From an uncultured Bacillota bacterium (lineage in GTDB: Bacteria > Bacillota > Clostridia > Tissierellales > Tissierellaceae): 12,251 nucleotides of DNA. The translations under genes were made by a program, and so were the position numbers. The notes under the pieces were generated by a model, which was not told where the DNA came from, did not search any database, and saw only the letters and a list, made by a program, of their open reading frames with translations. Location of the stretch: the NCBI GenBank assembly GCA_937951995.1, contig CALGAG010000212.1, positions 1 through 12,251 of the forward strand, given 5' to 3'. This document shows positions 1-8,200 of this stretch, piece by piece; the stretch's first letter is position 1; each line of letters starts with the position of its first letter.

Positions 1-1
1 A

Positions 2-27
2 TAAAAATTGGGACTGAAACAGTCCCA
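2..27 (-). terminator. Rho-independent terminator after rplS
   Basis: Read on the minus strand, the rplS stop codon is followed directly by an 8-bp stem TGGGACTG / CAGTCCCA (positions 27-20 and 16-9) with a TTT loop, then ATTTTTAT. The G+C-rich stem with a U-rich tail is the standard intrinsic terminator form, and it probably ends the ylxM-to-rplS transcript. The U tract reaches the window edge, so its full length cannot be judged. Confidence 0.85.
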
Positions 28-375
28 TTAATAAAATCTTTTTTCTTTAACTTTAGCAGATTTACCTTGTCTTTCTCTTAGGTAGAACAGCTTAGCTCTT
101 CTTACTTTACCTTTTCTAGTAACAACTAGTTTTTCAATTCTTGGTGAGTGAATTGGGAAGGTTCTCTCTACTCCTACTCCATATGAAAGTCTTCTTACTG
201 TAAAGGTTTCCCTTGCTCCTCCACCTTGAACCTTTAAAACAGTACCTTCGAAAATCTGAACTCTTTCTCTTGTACCTTCTATGACTCTGTAGTGAACCTG
301 TACTGTGTCTCCAACGTTGAACTCAGGGAGATCATTTCTCAATTGTTCATCTTCAAGCATTTTGATAATATCCAT
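28..375 (-). CDS. rplS: 50S ribosomal protein bL19
   Basis: This 115-residue protein matches the usual length of bL19, which sits at the 30S-50S interface of the ribosome. The N-terminal DxxxFxVGDTVxVHYRVIEG segment (about residues 15-35), the FEGTVLKVQGGG turn (about 43-54), the TFTVRRLSYGVGVERTFP segment and the basic C-terminal KVRRAKLFYLRER stretch are all family hallmarks. The ATG has a clear GGGAGG ribosome binding site 7 nt upstream. It is the last gene of the ylxM-ffh-rpsP-khpA-rimM-trmD-rplS series. A 100-nt gap separates it from trmD, which is long for this locus and contains its own probable promoter and leader. The order trmD-rplS is conserved in most bacteria. Confidence 0.98.
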   Translation of the reverse strand: MDIIKMLEDEQLRNDLPEFNVGDTVQVHYRVIEGTRERVQIFEGTVLKVQGGGARETFTVRRLSYGVGVERTFPIHSPRIEKLVVTRKGKVRRAKLFYLRERQGKSAKVKEKRFY

Positions 376-440
376 TTTGTATCCTCCCTTCTACCTAGAC
401 GTTCTTGCCCTTTAAGCAGAGGACCGTCCTTACTTATACC
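376..440 (-). promoter_or_regulatory. 5' leader of rplS, candidate L19 autoregulatory leader
   Basis: From the predicted start near 440, an untranslated leader of about 65 nt precedes the rplS ATG. Established knowledge: Firmicutes commonly carry a structured L19 leader RNA upstream of rplS, thought to mediate autoregulation. Seen here: the segments GACG (near 423-426) and CGTC (near 399-402) could pair, enclosing a purine-rich loop, and the ribosome binding site GGGAGG follows. I could not derive a convincing full match to the known L19 leader fold by eye, so the assignment rests mainly on position, length and the dedicated promoter. Confidence 0.4.
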
Positions 441-446
441 TTAGGT

Positions 447-475
447 ATTATAGCATACCGGAACATTCAATTCAA
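447..475 (-). promoter_or_regulatory. Promoter for rplS, extended -10
   Basis: On the minus strand, TTGAAT (470-475) and TATAAT (447-452) are separated by exactly 17 nt, and TGC stands directly before the -10, giving the extended -10 form TGnTATAAT. The -35 begins immediately after the trmD stop codon. The -10 is a perfect match; the -35 matches 4 of 6 consensus bases. The predicted transcription start is near 440. This suggests that rplS is transcribed on its own in addition to read-through from trmD, for which no terminator is visible. Confidence 0.75.
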
Positions 476-1210
476 CTATCTTTTCCCAATCATCTTCAGC
501 AATGAATCCATTAGGTCAAGCTGGTCCTTGGGATTTTCTATTTCCTCCAACATATCCGGTCTTTTCATAAATGTAGTGCGTAGTGCACTTACCCTTCTCC
601 AAATGTCAATTTTCGAGTGGTCCCCACTTAGGAGCACATCCGGTACTTTGAAACCCTTAAATACTCTTGGCCTGGTGTACTGTGGGTATTCCAATAGTCC
701 TTCGTAGTGAGACTCAATCTCGTAGGATTCTTCAGATGATAAAACCCCAGGCATTAACCTGCTTATTGAATCAATCAATACCATGGCAGGCAACTCTCCA
801 CCAGTTAAAACATAATCCCCTATTGAGATTTCATCATCAACATAGTTTTCGATTATCCTGTTGTCAACACCTTCGTAATGGCCAGCTAAAAGTATGAGAT
901 GGTCTTCATTAGCCAACTCCTTGACCAAAGATTGGTTCAGGATTTTTCCTTGGGGTGAAAGATATATCACCCTTGAACCAACCCTTCTACAAGACTCTAT
1001 GGCTGAATGAATGGGTTCAGGTTTCATAACCATTCCCCTTCCACCTCCATAGGGGTAATCATCCACCCTCTTATGCTTGTCTGTGGAATAATCCCTGATA
1101 TTGATGGCATTAACATCTATGGCTTCAGAAGCAATTGCTCTTCCTACAATGCTATAGTCTTTTAGCATGTCAAATATTTCAGGGAAAAGGGTCAACACAT
1201 CGATTTTCAT
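476..1210 (-). CDS. trmD: tRNA (guanine-37 N1)-methyltransferase
   Basis: TrmD methylates N1 of G37 next to the anticodon using S-adenosylmethionine, which prevents +1 frameshifting. The 244-residue length is normal. Visible SPOUT-family motifs include YGGGRGMV (54-61), AGHYEGVDNR (109-118), EISIGDYVLTGGE (127-139), which forms the trefoil knot and SAM site, LLEYPQYTRP (172-181) and VPDVLLSGDH (189-198). A hand alignment to E. coli TrmD puts Glu166 where the family's catalytic Asp169 normally lies; this is conservative, but unusual enough to flag. The start ATG overlaps the rimM stop as ATGA, with AAGGA upstream inside rimM, so translation is probably coupled. The rimM-trmD-rplS neighbourhood is the standard one. 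Confidence 0.97.
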   Translation of the reverse strand: MKIDVLTLFPEIFDMLKDYSIVGRAIASEAIDVNAINIRDYSTDKHKRVDDYPYGGGRGMVMKPEPIHSAIESCRRVGSRVIYLSPQGKILNQSLVKELANEDHLILLAGHYEGVDNRIIENYVDDEISIGDYVLTGGELPAMVLIDSISRLMPGVLSSEESYEIESHYEGLLEYPQYTRPRVFKGFKVPDVLLSGDHSKIDIWRRVSALRTTFMKRPDMLEEIENPKDQLDLMDSLLKMIGKR

Positions 1211-1707
1211 TCAATCATTCCTTCAATAGGATCTACAATTATTATTTTTTCAACAACATCCACAGAAGCTATAAAGGCTTCAACAGCTGGAATTAGATAT
1301 TCTTTGCCGGTGTCTGAAGTTACTACATAAACATCATTAGCTGAGTTTTGGATTACATCTGTTAACTCCCCAATAAAGGTTTCTGATTTATCATAGACTC
1401 TACAGCCAACAAGGTCTGAAATAAAGTAGTGGTTTTCAGGCAACCTGACCTTGTCCTCTTCATCTACGTAAAGGTACTCATCCTTAAAATCCAAAACCTT
1501 GTTTATGTCCTCAAGACCTTTAAACCTCAATAGGACCATGCCCTTGTGAAGCTTCACACCACTAACGTGGACCTTGATCTTATTCTCGCCAACATAGGCT
1601 TTCTCAAGTTCAAAAAACCTTTCAGTAGAGTCTGTCAGAGGAAACACCTTCAGGTCTCCCTTTATTCCGTGTGTTCCCGTTAACTTGCCAATTACTGTAT
1701 ATTCCAT
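1207..1707 (-). CDS. rimM: 16S rRNA processing / 30S maturation factor RimM
   Basis: RimM binds free 30S subunits near S19 and helps maturation of the 16S 3' domain head. The N-terminal half begins MEYTVIGKLTGTHGIKGDLK, typical of the RimM beta-barrel domain; the C-terminal half, from about ISDLVGCRVYD, is a PRC-barrel ending in IPAVEAFIASVD and a VDPIEGMIE tail. The open frame could begin 5 codons earlier at a TTG (1722), but nothing resembling a ribosome binding site precedes it. The ATG at 1707 has a GGCGGGTG sequence 5 nt upstream and gives a 166-residue protein of ordinary family length. The stop overlaps the trmD start by 4 nt. Confidence 0.95.
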   Translation of the reverse strand: MEYTVIGKLTGTHGIKGDLKVFPLTDSTERFFELEKAYVGENKIKVHVSGVKLHKGMVLLRFKGLEDINKVLDFKDEYLYVDEEDKVRLPENHYFISDLVGCRVYDKSETFIGELTDVIQNSANDVYVVTSDTGKEYLIPAVEAFIASVDVVEKIIIVDPIEGMIE

Positions 1708-1730
1708 GCTTACACCCGCCAATGCGTCAA

Positions 1731-1961
1731 TTATTGAATGATTTCAACAACCACTCTCTTGTTGTCCTTGATAGCAGCTGCCTTGACCACAGTTCTAATG
1801 GCCTTTGCAATTCTTCCCTGCTTACCAATGATTTTCCCCATATCATCAGGTGCGACTTTCAATTCTATGATAATTGATTGGGATCCTTCCACTTCGTTTA
1901 CACTGACCTGGTCAGGATTATCTACAAGTGCCTTTGCAATAAATTCTACCAATTCACCCAT
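1731..1961 (-). CDS. khpA: KH-domain RNA-binding protein KhpA (YlqC)
   Basis: This small single-KH protein has the core MGKIIGKQGRIAKAIRT, with the RNA-contacting loop GKQG, preceded by the IIIELKVAPDD strand. KhpA forms a complex with KhpB (Jag) in Gram-positive bacteria and influences cell elongation and division through RNA binding. The frame extends upstream to a GTG at 1970, but that GTG is itself part of the GGAGGTG ribosome binding site, so the ATG at 1961 is the likely start (76 residues). Its place between rpsP and rimM is typical of Firmicutes. Confidence 0.95.
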   Translation of the reverse strand: MGELVEFIAKALVDNPDQVSVNEVEGSQSIIIELKVAPDDMGKIIGKQGRIAKAIRTVVKAAAIKDNKRVVVEIIQ

Positions 1962-1978
1962 TATCTGCACCTCCGAGA

Positions 1979-2263
1979 TTATTCAGCAGTTTCTTCTTCA
2001 GTCGTAGTTTCTTCTGCCTTATCGTACAAACCGCTATTCTTGAATAGTCTTTCAACTGTCTCAGTCGGTTTTGCACCATTCTTAAGCCACTTAGCAGCTT
2101 TCTCATTGTCTATCTTTACTGTCTTTGGTTCAGTAAGAGGATTGTAGTATCCTAGCTCCTCAATGAATCTACCATCTCTTGGTGCTCTTGAGTCAGCTAC
2201 AACAATTCTATAGAAAGGAGTCTTTTTTGCACCCATTCTTCTTAGTCTTATTTTTACAGCCAT
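1979..2263 (-). CDS. rpsP: 30S ribosomal protein bS16
   Basis: This is the 94-residue bS16, an early 30S assembly protein. The N terminus MAVKIRLRRMGAKKTPFYRI, then VVADSRAPRDGRFIEELGYYNP (positions about 21-42) and TEPKTVKIDNEKAAKWLKNGAKPTETV, are unmistakable. The C-terminal tail is short and acidic (ETTTEEETAE) and is not part of the conserved core. A GGGAGGTG ribosome binding site lies upstream of the ATG. The gene follows ffh by 33 nt and precedes khpA by 17 nt, so it is probably co-transcribed with both. Confidence 0.98.
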   Translation of the reverse strand: MAVKIRLRRMGAKKTPFYRIVVADSRAPRDGRFIEELGYYNPLTEPKTVKIDNEKAAKWLKNGAKPTETVERLFKNSGLYDKAEETTTEEETAE

Positions 2264-2296
2264 TTATTTCACCTCCCATTATCACTTAGTATCTAT

Positions 2297-3637
2297 TTAG
2301 AAAAAGGGGAAACCCATCTTCCCTTTTTTCTTCGATGGTTTACTCATGTCAGAAAACTTCTTCATCATCTTTTTTGTTTCCTTGAATTGCTTTAGAAGTT
2401 TATTGACATCCTGTACATTTGTGCCGCTACCGGCTGCAATTCTCTTTCTCCTGCTACTGTCAATCATATCTGGATTGTCCCTTTCCTTTTTGGTCATGGA
2501 CTTTATAATAGCTTCTATTCTAGCAAGCTCACTATTGTCTACATTTAAACCCTTAAGCGCCTTTGAATTCATGCCTGGTATCATTCCAAGTATCTCATCC
2601 AATGGTCCCATGTTTTTCATCTGTTCAAGCTGGTCTAGAAAATCGTCAAATGTGAACTGTGCAGTTCTCATTTTCTTTTCCAGCTCCATTGCTTTCTTTT
2701 CATCAATGTTTGATTGGGCTTTTTCAATAAGACTTAATACATCACCCATTCCAAGAATCCTTGAGGACATTCTGTCCGGATGAAAGGGCTCCAGCTGATC
2801 GAGTTTTTCACCCATACCAACAAATTTGATGGGCTTGTCGGTTACTGCCCTAATGGACAGGGCCGCACCACCTCTGGCATCGCCATCAAGTTTTGTGAGT
2901 ACAACTCCCGTTATGCTAAGCTGGTCGTTGAATGCCTGGGCGACGTTTACTGCATCCTGACCCGTCATGGAGTCCAACACCAAAAGTATGTCATCGGGAT
3001 CGGTCGCTTCCTTGATCTCAGTTATTTCCTGCATAAGGTTCTCGTCAATATGGAGTCTTCCTGCAGTATCTATTATTATTACGTCATTTCCATTTTTCTT
3101 GCCATGCTCCATGGCTGCTTTTGCAATATCCACCGGGTTATGCTTATCACCCATTGAGAAAACTGGTACACCGACCTTCTCACCTACCACTTCAAGCTGT
3201 TTGATTGCTGCAGGCCTATAGATATCACAAGCTACAAGTAAGGGTCTCTTGTTTTGCTTCTTTAGGTTGTTGGCAAGCTTACCGGATGTGGTTGTCTTAC
3301 CGGCACCCTGCAAACCACACATCAATATTACCGTAGGAGGCGTTGAAGCCATATTCAGTTTGACTTCCCTGTCTCCCATAAGAGCAGTCAATTCATCATT
3401 TACAATCTTAATAACCTGTTGCCCGGGAGTCAGGCTTTCAAGAACCTCAGCACCCAGTGCTCTTTCCTTGATTTTCTTGATAAAATCTTTGACAACCTTA
3501 AAATTGACATCAGCTTCCAATAAAGCCAATCTAACTTCCCTTAGAGCTGCGTCCAGGTCTTTTTCACTGATTTTTCCCTTGCCTTTGAGCTTTCCCAAAG
3601 CATTCTGAAGTTTTTCTGATAAACTTTCAAATACCAA
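2297..3637 (-). CDS. ffh: Signal recognition particle protein Ffh (SRP54)
   Basis: Ffh is the GTPase of the signal recognition particle. With the 4.5S/scRNA it binds signal sequences emerging from the ribosome and docks on FtsY at the membrane. Domains: N (1-90), G (about 100-295), M (about 320-435). GTPase motifs: G1 GLQGAGKT (108-115), DTAGR (190-194), TKLDGD (248-253). The M domain is methionine-rich and contains the SRP RNA-binding segment SSRRKRIAAGSGT (394-406). The start is a TTG (3637) with an AGGAGG site 7 nt upstream; no ATG is available nearby, and the N terminus MVFESLSEKLQ fits the family. It follows ylxM by 17 nt. The SRP RNA gene is not in this window. Confidence 0.97.
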   Translation of the reverse strand: MVFESLSEKLQNALGKLKGKGKISEKDLDAALREVRLALLEADVNFKVVKDFIKKIKERALGAEVLESLTPGQQVIKIVNDELTALMGDREVKLNMASTPPTVILMCGLQGAGKTTTSGKLANNLKKQNKRPLLVACDIYRPAAIKQLEVVGEKVGVPVFSMGDKHNPVDIAKAAMEHGKKNGNDVIIIDTAGRLHIDENLMQEITEIKEATDPDDILLVLDSMTGQDAVNVAQAFNDQLSITGVVLTKLDGDARGGAALSIRAVTDKPIKFVGMGEKLDQLEPFHPDRMSSRILGMGDVLSLIEKAQSNIDEKKAMELEKKMRTAQFTFDDFLDQLEQMKNMGPLDEILGMIPGMNSKALKGLNVDNSELARIEAIIKSMTKKERDNPDMIDSSRRKRIAAGSGTNVQDVNKLLKQFKETKKMMKKFSDMSKPSKKKGKMGFPFF

Positions 3638-3654
3638 AATGAAACCTCCTATAT

Positions 3655-4014
3655 CTACAGTAAAATGTCAGAAATCAGGCTTTCTATCATCTTAGCCTTT
3701 TCGACAATTTCATCGTCAGATGACTTTTCTCCAATAATACAAATTTCACGTGCTAGATTTCTCGACTCACGTATGGCCTCTTGGCTCTCATAAAACTTAT
3801 CTACAAGTCCTAACTTCTCCTCGTACTTAAGCAGCTTATCCTCTGCCCGCTTAAGAGTATCAAATACTCCCTGCCTGCTTATTTGGAGCACTTCTCCTAT
3901 TTCAGACAGTGAAAGGTCATTGGAGTAATACAAATCAATAACCTGGTATTGCTTGGGACTTAAGAGCTTTCCATAAAAGTCGAACAATATGCCAATTCTA
4001 ACCAGCTTCTCCAT
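3655..4014 (-). CDS. ylxM: YlxM family DNA-binding protein, SRP-associated
   Basis: This 119-residue helix-turn-helix protein belongs to the UPF0122/YlxM family. A sigma-70 region 4-like HTH spans about residues 20-60: LLSPKQYQVIDLYY, then LSLSEIGEVLQISRQGVFDTLKRAED. The C-terminal half is helical and charged. YlxM is encoded upstream of ffh in most Firmicutes and has been proposed to modulate the SRP pathway; its precise target is not settled. The ribosome binding site before the ATG is weak (GGTGAT). The gene is first after a strong promoter overlapped by a perfect inverted repeat, so autoregulation by this DNA-binding protein is a reasonable but untested idea. Confidence 0.93.
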   Translation of the reverse strand: MEKLVRIGILFDFYGKLLSPKQYQVIDLYYSNDLSLSEIGEVLQISRQGVFDTLKRAEDKLLKYEEKLGLVDKFYESQEAIRESRNLAREICIIGEKSSDDEIVEKAKMIESLISDILL

Positions 4015-4026
4015 TTTATCACCAAC

Positions 4027-4065
4027 TTATTATACTGTCAAGCACTATCCTTGACAGTATAATAA
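4027..4065. repeat. Perfect 16-bp inverted repeat, candidate operator or 5' UTR hairpin
   Basis: The arms TTATTATACTGTCAAG (4027-4042) and CTTGACAGTATAATAA (4050-4065) are exact reverse complements separated by 7 nt. The element lies between ftsY and ylxM and overlaps the -10 and predicted start of the ylxM promoter. Read in the direction of transcription, it is not followed by a T tract, so it is not a standard terminator. It could be an operator for a dimeric regulator, or, once transcribed, a hairpin at the mRNA 5' end that affects stability or translation. Confidence 0.8.
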
Positions 4066-4090
4066 TATTTTAAATCTCATAATTTGTCAA
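4062..4090 (-). promoter_or_regulatory. Promoter for the ylxM-ffh-rpsP operon
   Basis: Just downstream of the ftsY stop codon on the minus strand, a perfect -35 TTGACA (4085-4090) is followed after 17 nt by TATTAT (4062-4067), a 5-of-6 match to the -10 consensus. The spacer is strongly A+T-rich. The predicted start near 4055 falls in the adjoining inverted repeat. This would make ylxM the first gene of a separately controlled SRP/ribosome unit. Confidence 0.8.
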
Positions 4091-4093
4091 CAC

Positions 4094-5212
4094 CTATTCG
4101 AATATTGCATCAATAAAGCTTTCAGTATCAAATGGCTGAAGATCCTCAACCTTCTCTCCCACGCCAATAATCTTTATGGGCAACTTCAGCTCAGTCTGAA
4201 GTGCAATGGCCACTCCACCTTTTGCAGTCCCGTCTAGTTTGGTCAAGGCAACCCCAGTTATGTTGGCAACCTCCTTGAATACTTTGGCCTGATTTATAGC
4301 ATTTTGACCCGTTGTGGCATCAAGAACCAGGAGCACTTCCTTTGTAGCTTCTCCATATTCCCTCTCAACTATCCTGAATATCTTATTTAGTTCGTTCATT
4401 AGGTTTGATTTGTTGTGAAGCCTACCTGCTGTATCACAAATCAATATATCAGCCTTCCTGGCCTTGGCTGCCTGGATTCCATCGAATATCACAGCAGCAG
4501 GATCAGAACCCTCCGTATGGGAAATTATCTCAGCTCCTGCCCTCTTGCTCCATTCTTCCAGTTGTTCTATAGCTGCAGCTCTGAAGGTATCTCCAGCTGC
4601 TATTAGGACTTTCTTACCATTCTGCTTGAATCCATATGCCAACTTGCCAATGGTAGTGGTCTTGCCAACACCATTAACCCCTACTACCAAAAGCACTGAT
4701 GGATGTGGTAGTAAATCAAGATCGTTTCCAGGAACCGACTCAATCATAAGCTTCTTAATTTCCTCCTTCAGGAGTCCCTTTACATCTTTTGGATCACTTA
4801 CCTTCTCCTCACGAACCCTTTCCCTAAGTCTATCAATGATCATCATGGTTGGGTTGACGCCCACATCCGCAGATACCAGTACATCCTCAAGGTCATCAAA
4901 TAACTCCTCATCCACTCCCTTGTATCCGCTGATAATGTCCTCAATCTTGTTGCTCATGTCCTTACGAGTCTTGGCTAGGCCATTTTTTAGCCTATCAAGG
5001 ATGCCTCCCGACACTGGGCCTGCATCATCAACTTCTGCCTCATCATCAAGACCAAGGGCATCCTCAACCATGCTGGAAGTCTTCTCCTCGTTGCCATCTT
5101 CAAGATCATCATCTTCATCTTCTATTTCAAGACCATTATCTGTGTTTTGGGACTCAAGGGTCTGATTGTATTCCTCACTCTTCCTCTTGTCTTTTTTGAA
5201 CCAATTAAACAT
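4094..5212 (-). CDS. ftsY: Signal recognition particle receptor FtsY
   Basis: FtsY is the membrane-associated GTPase that receives the ribosome-SRP complex and hands it to SecYEG. The protein has 372 residues: a short N-terminal segment MFNWFKKDKRK, likely amphipathic and membrane-contacting, then a highly acidic A region (about 13-65), an N domain (about 70-160) and a G domain with GVNGVGKT (178-185), DTFRAAA (208-214), DTAGR (260-264) and TKLDGTAKGG (324-333). No true transmembrane helix is present, as usual for Gram-positive FtsY. The AGGAGGAG ribosome binding site overlaps the smc stop codon, so it is likely co-transcribed with smc. The smc-ftsY order is common in Firmicutes. Confidence 0.97.
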   Translation of the reverse strand: MFNWFKKDKRKSEEYNQTLESQNTDNGLEIEDEDDDLEDGNEEKTSSMVEDALGLDDEAEVDDAGPVSGGILDRLKNGLAKTRKDMSNKIEDIISGYKGVDEELFDDLEDVLVSADVGVNPTMMIIDRLRERVREEKVSDPKDVKGLLKEEIKKLMIESVPGNDLDLLPHPSVLLVVGVNGVGKTTTIGKLAYGFKQNGKKVLIAAGDTFRAAAIEQLEEWSKRAGAEIISHTEGSDPAAVIFDGIQAAKARKADILICDTAGRLHNKSNLMNELNKIFRIVEREYGEATKEVLLVLDATTGQNAINQAKVFKEVANITGVALTKLDGTAKGGVAIALQTELKLPIKIIGVGEKVEDLQPFDTESFIDAIFE

Positions 5213-5222
5213 ATTTCTCCTC

Positions 5223-8200
5223 CTAGCTTGCTATTTCGTCGTAGTCCTTAAGTTTTAGTGAAATCATCCTGCTTACGCCTTCCTCCTCCATGGTTACGCC
5301 ATATAAGACATCAGCAATTTCCATGGTGGTTTTCCTATGTGTAATTAGGACAAATTGGGTGTTGTCCTCAAGGCTGTTGAGGTATGATGTATATCTGCTG
5401 ATGTTTGCCTCATCAAGGGCTGCATCAATTTCATCAAGTATACAGAAAGGTGATGGTCTTGTTTTCAGTATGGCAAACAAGAGTGCAACGGCTGTAAGAG
5501 ATTTTTCTCCACCAGATAAAAGTGTCAGACTTTGAAGCTTCTTACCTGGAGGTTGAGCCATTATATCTATCCCTGCAGTCAGTATGTCATCACCATCTTC
5601 GATCTCAAGCCTAGCTTTTCCTCCTTTGAAGAGCACAGAAAAGGTCTCGCTGAATCTCTCATTGATTTCCTCAAAGGACTTTCTGAACTGAACCCTCATC
5701 TTTTTCTCCATGTCCTTTACAACGGACTCTATGTCCTCCTTTGCCCCATTAAGGTCCACCACCTGTTTGTTTAGGAATTCGTACCTTTCAAGGACATTGT
5801 CATATTCCTCTATGGAGCTAATGTTTACATTACCCAGTTCCTTGATTCCTTGCTTCAATTCAGAAATGGTTTTCTTTGTCCCCCTTATGTCCTCAATGTC
5901 AGAATATATTTTTTCAGCCTCTGCCAGAGTGATTTCGTAATCATTTTCCAGCTTTTCTAGAATATTTTCAATCTGCAGCTGAGCCTTGGCCTGATCCACT
6001 TCAAGCTTGTTCAACTCCCTTTCAACAGAAGTCTGACGCTTGGTCAGCTCCCTTAACCTATCCTGAATTTGATAGAACTCCTTCATTAGTTTTTCCTTTT
6101 CCCCGACCTTTTCCTTCAATAAGAGAGATTCTTCTTCCTCTGTCGTTGATTGTCTCTGGATATATTCACACAGGCTTTTCTTTTCAAGGGTGTTTTCTGA
6201 TATTTCCATCTCAAGTCTGTCAAGTTCTGTTTCCTTTAGCTTAATGGACTCCCTGGTCTCTGAAATGGATAGTTCATTCTCCTGTATTCTTTCCTTGAAA
6301 GTACCCAATGATTTCTCCAGGGCGTTCAGCTTGATTCGAGTTTCAGTAATATCGTTATCCAATATGGTTCTGTTGTTTTTGTATTCATCGAGAGCCTCCT
6401 GCATGCCAGCCAGGTCTGTATAAAGCTTGTCATGACTATCCTTTAAGGCATCCTGGTCTGACTTAAGCTCAGCTTTTTTTGTTTCAAGCTCCTTAAGTTC
6501 ATCCCTTAATCCTGATATTTCGGTTCTTTTAGAATTGATTGACTCATTTTGAATTTCGTACTGATACTCCATATTGTCCATTTCTTTTTCAAGAACAGTA
6601 GTTTTATCAATTAAACCCGTCTTTTCCTGGATTAAGTTATCGTACGCTTTCCCCAGCTGGTTCAATTCTGATTCAATGGTCACTATGGCTTTAGTTTTAG
6701 CTTCAATTTTTAACTTGATATTCTTGATTTTTATTTCCAAGTCTGCCAAAGTATGTTTTCTATTCAAAATGCTAATTGACTGATTTTTTGTACTCCCTCC
6801 GGTTAGACTGCCTCCCGGGTTGATGATCTCACCCTCCAGAGTTACAATCCTGGATTTGAAACCGGATTTTTTTGAATAATTGATAGCATCTTCCAGTGAG
6901 TTTGCAAGTATTGTCCTGCCAAGCAGGTTCATAAAGATTTTGCTATACTTTTGATCAGCTTCAAGGATGCTTGAAGCCGCTCCTATGAGACCATATTCTT
7001 TCCTATCCCTATCCTCTATGCTGATTTCCCATCCTGAAACCGTATTAAGGGGCAGGAATGTTGCCCTACCTTTCTTTTCAGATTTAAGGTAGTCAATCAT
7101 CCTCCTGGCACTGACGTCATCCTTGACAACTATGTTCTGAATTGATGAGCCCAAGGCCACCTCAATAGCCTTCATATACTTTTTATCCACGGTAAACAGG
7201 TCGGCTACGGTTCCAATAAACCCATCTCCTAGTTTGGTATCTTTGTTGATTGCCTTAACTAGTGACTTAACACTGTTGTAGTAACCCTCGTATTCTTTTT
7301 CCATATTCCTATAAAGCTTTTGAGATGATATGGAAGCATCCAGTTCCTTCTGATCCTCCTGGAGCTTGGCTTGTTCAGAGCCTATCCTAGCTTTAAGCTT
7401 ACTTGCCTTAGCTTCAACTTCCATGATTTTTTCTTCGTTAATCCTCTTTGCTTCAAGGAGACTCTCTAGATCTCTACTTTTATTTTCCAACCCATTTTTC
7501 AATCTTGAACATTTGTCGGCAATTGAATTCTCATCCTCTGTAAGAATATCAAGCCTTCCCTTTATGCTATCCTCAAAGGAAGCAATTGTATTGCTTTCGC
7601 TCTTCTTGTCCGACAGTGATGAATACAAGGTCATAAGCTGATTCTTTTTGTCTGTAATGGTTTTTTCCAGACTGAGTGTTCTTCCATCAAGGGCTTTTCT
7701 TTCTTCAAACTTCCCATCCAGGTGTGCTTTTAACATGGCTACTTCATTATCCAACCTATCAATTTCAATAGTGGATGTATCCTTCCTCGTGTCGCCGGCG
7801 TGAAGAAAGTCCTTGCCCTTGGCTATTTCTTCATTTAACCTTGCAACCTCCTTCTTAAGATGGGACTCCCTTTCCTCCAATATCTTGACCCGGTTCTTTG
7901 AACTCTCAAATTCCTGTATACTCTCCATCTTGAGTGTTCTTTTTTCCTCAATAATTCTCTCCAGACTTTCAATACTTGACTTTAGAGTAGAGTACCCTTC
8001 CTCAACCTGGGTGCTATCAGCCTCAATTATGGCTTTTTCACTGTCCAAGTCAATCCTCTTACCTTCTGCATCATCCAGTTTGGTCTTCAAACGATTTACT
8101 TCATATACTGAAAGACTGGAGTCAAGCCTTCGCAATTGCCCATATAGCTTCTGAAATTCCTTGGCCTTCTCTGCCTCGGTCTGGAGATTCTCCTTCTGGT

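Noticed and set aside
405..707. Plus-strand open frame of 100 codons, and other plus-strand frames across the window
   Set aside because: All are antisense to well-identified genes or their junctions, with no ribosome binding sites, domain signatures or conserved context.
4014..4055. Second possible promoter TTGACA-17 nt-TAAAAT on the minus strand, from the repeat arm into the ylxM start
   Set aside because: Its -10 overlaps the ylxM ATG, so transcripts would begin inside the gene. The TTGACA is explained by the palindrome, and the upstream promoter is better placed.
4027..4065. The 16-bp palindrome as an intrinsic terminator for ftsY
   Set aside because: The stem is A+T-rich and no T tract follows in the direction of transcription.
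4464..5165. A 233-codon open frame on the plus strand
   Set aside because: It lies wholly antisense to ftsY, has serine-rich low-complexity content produced by the complement of acidic and lysine codons, and matches no family I know. ftsY is certain.
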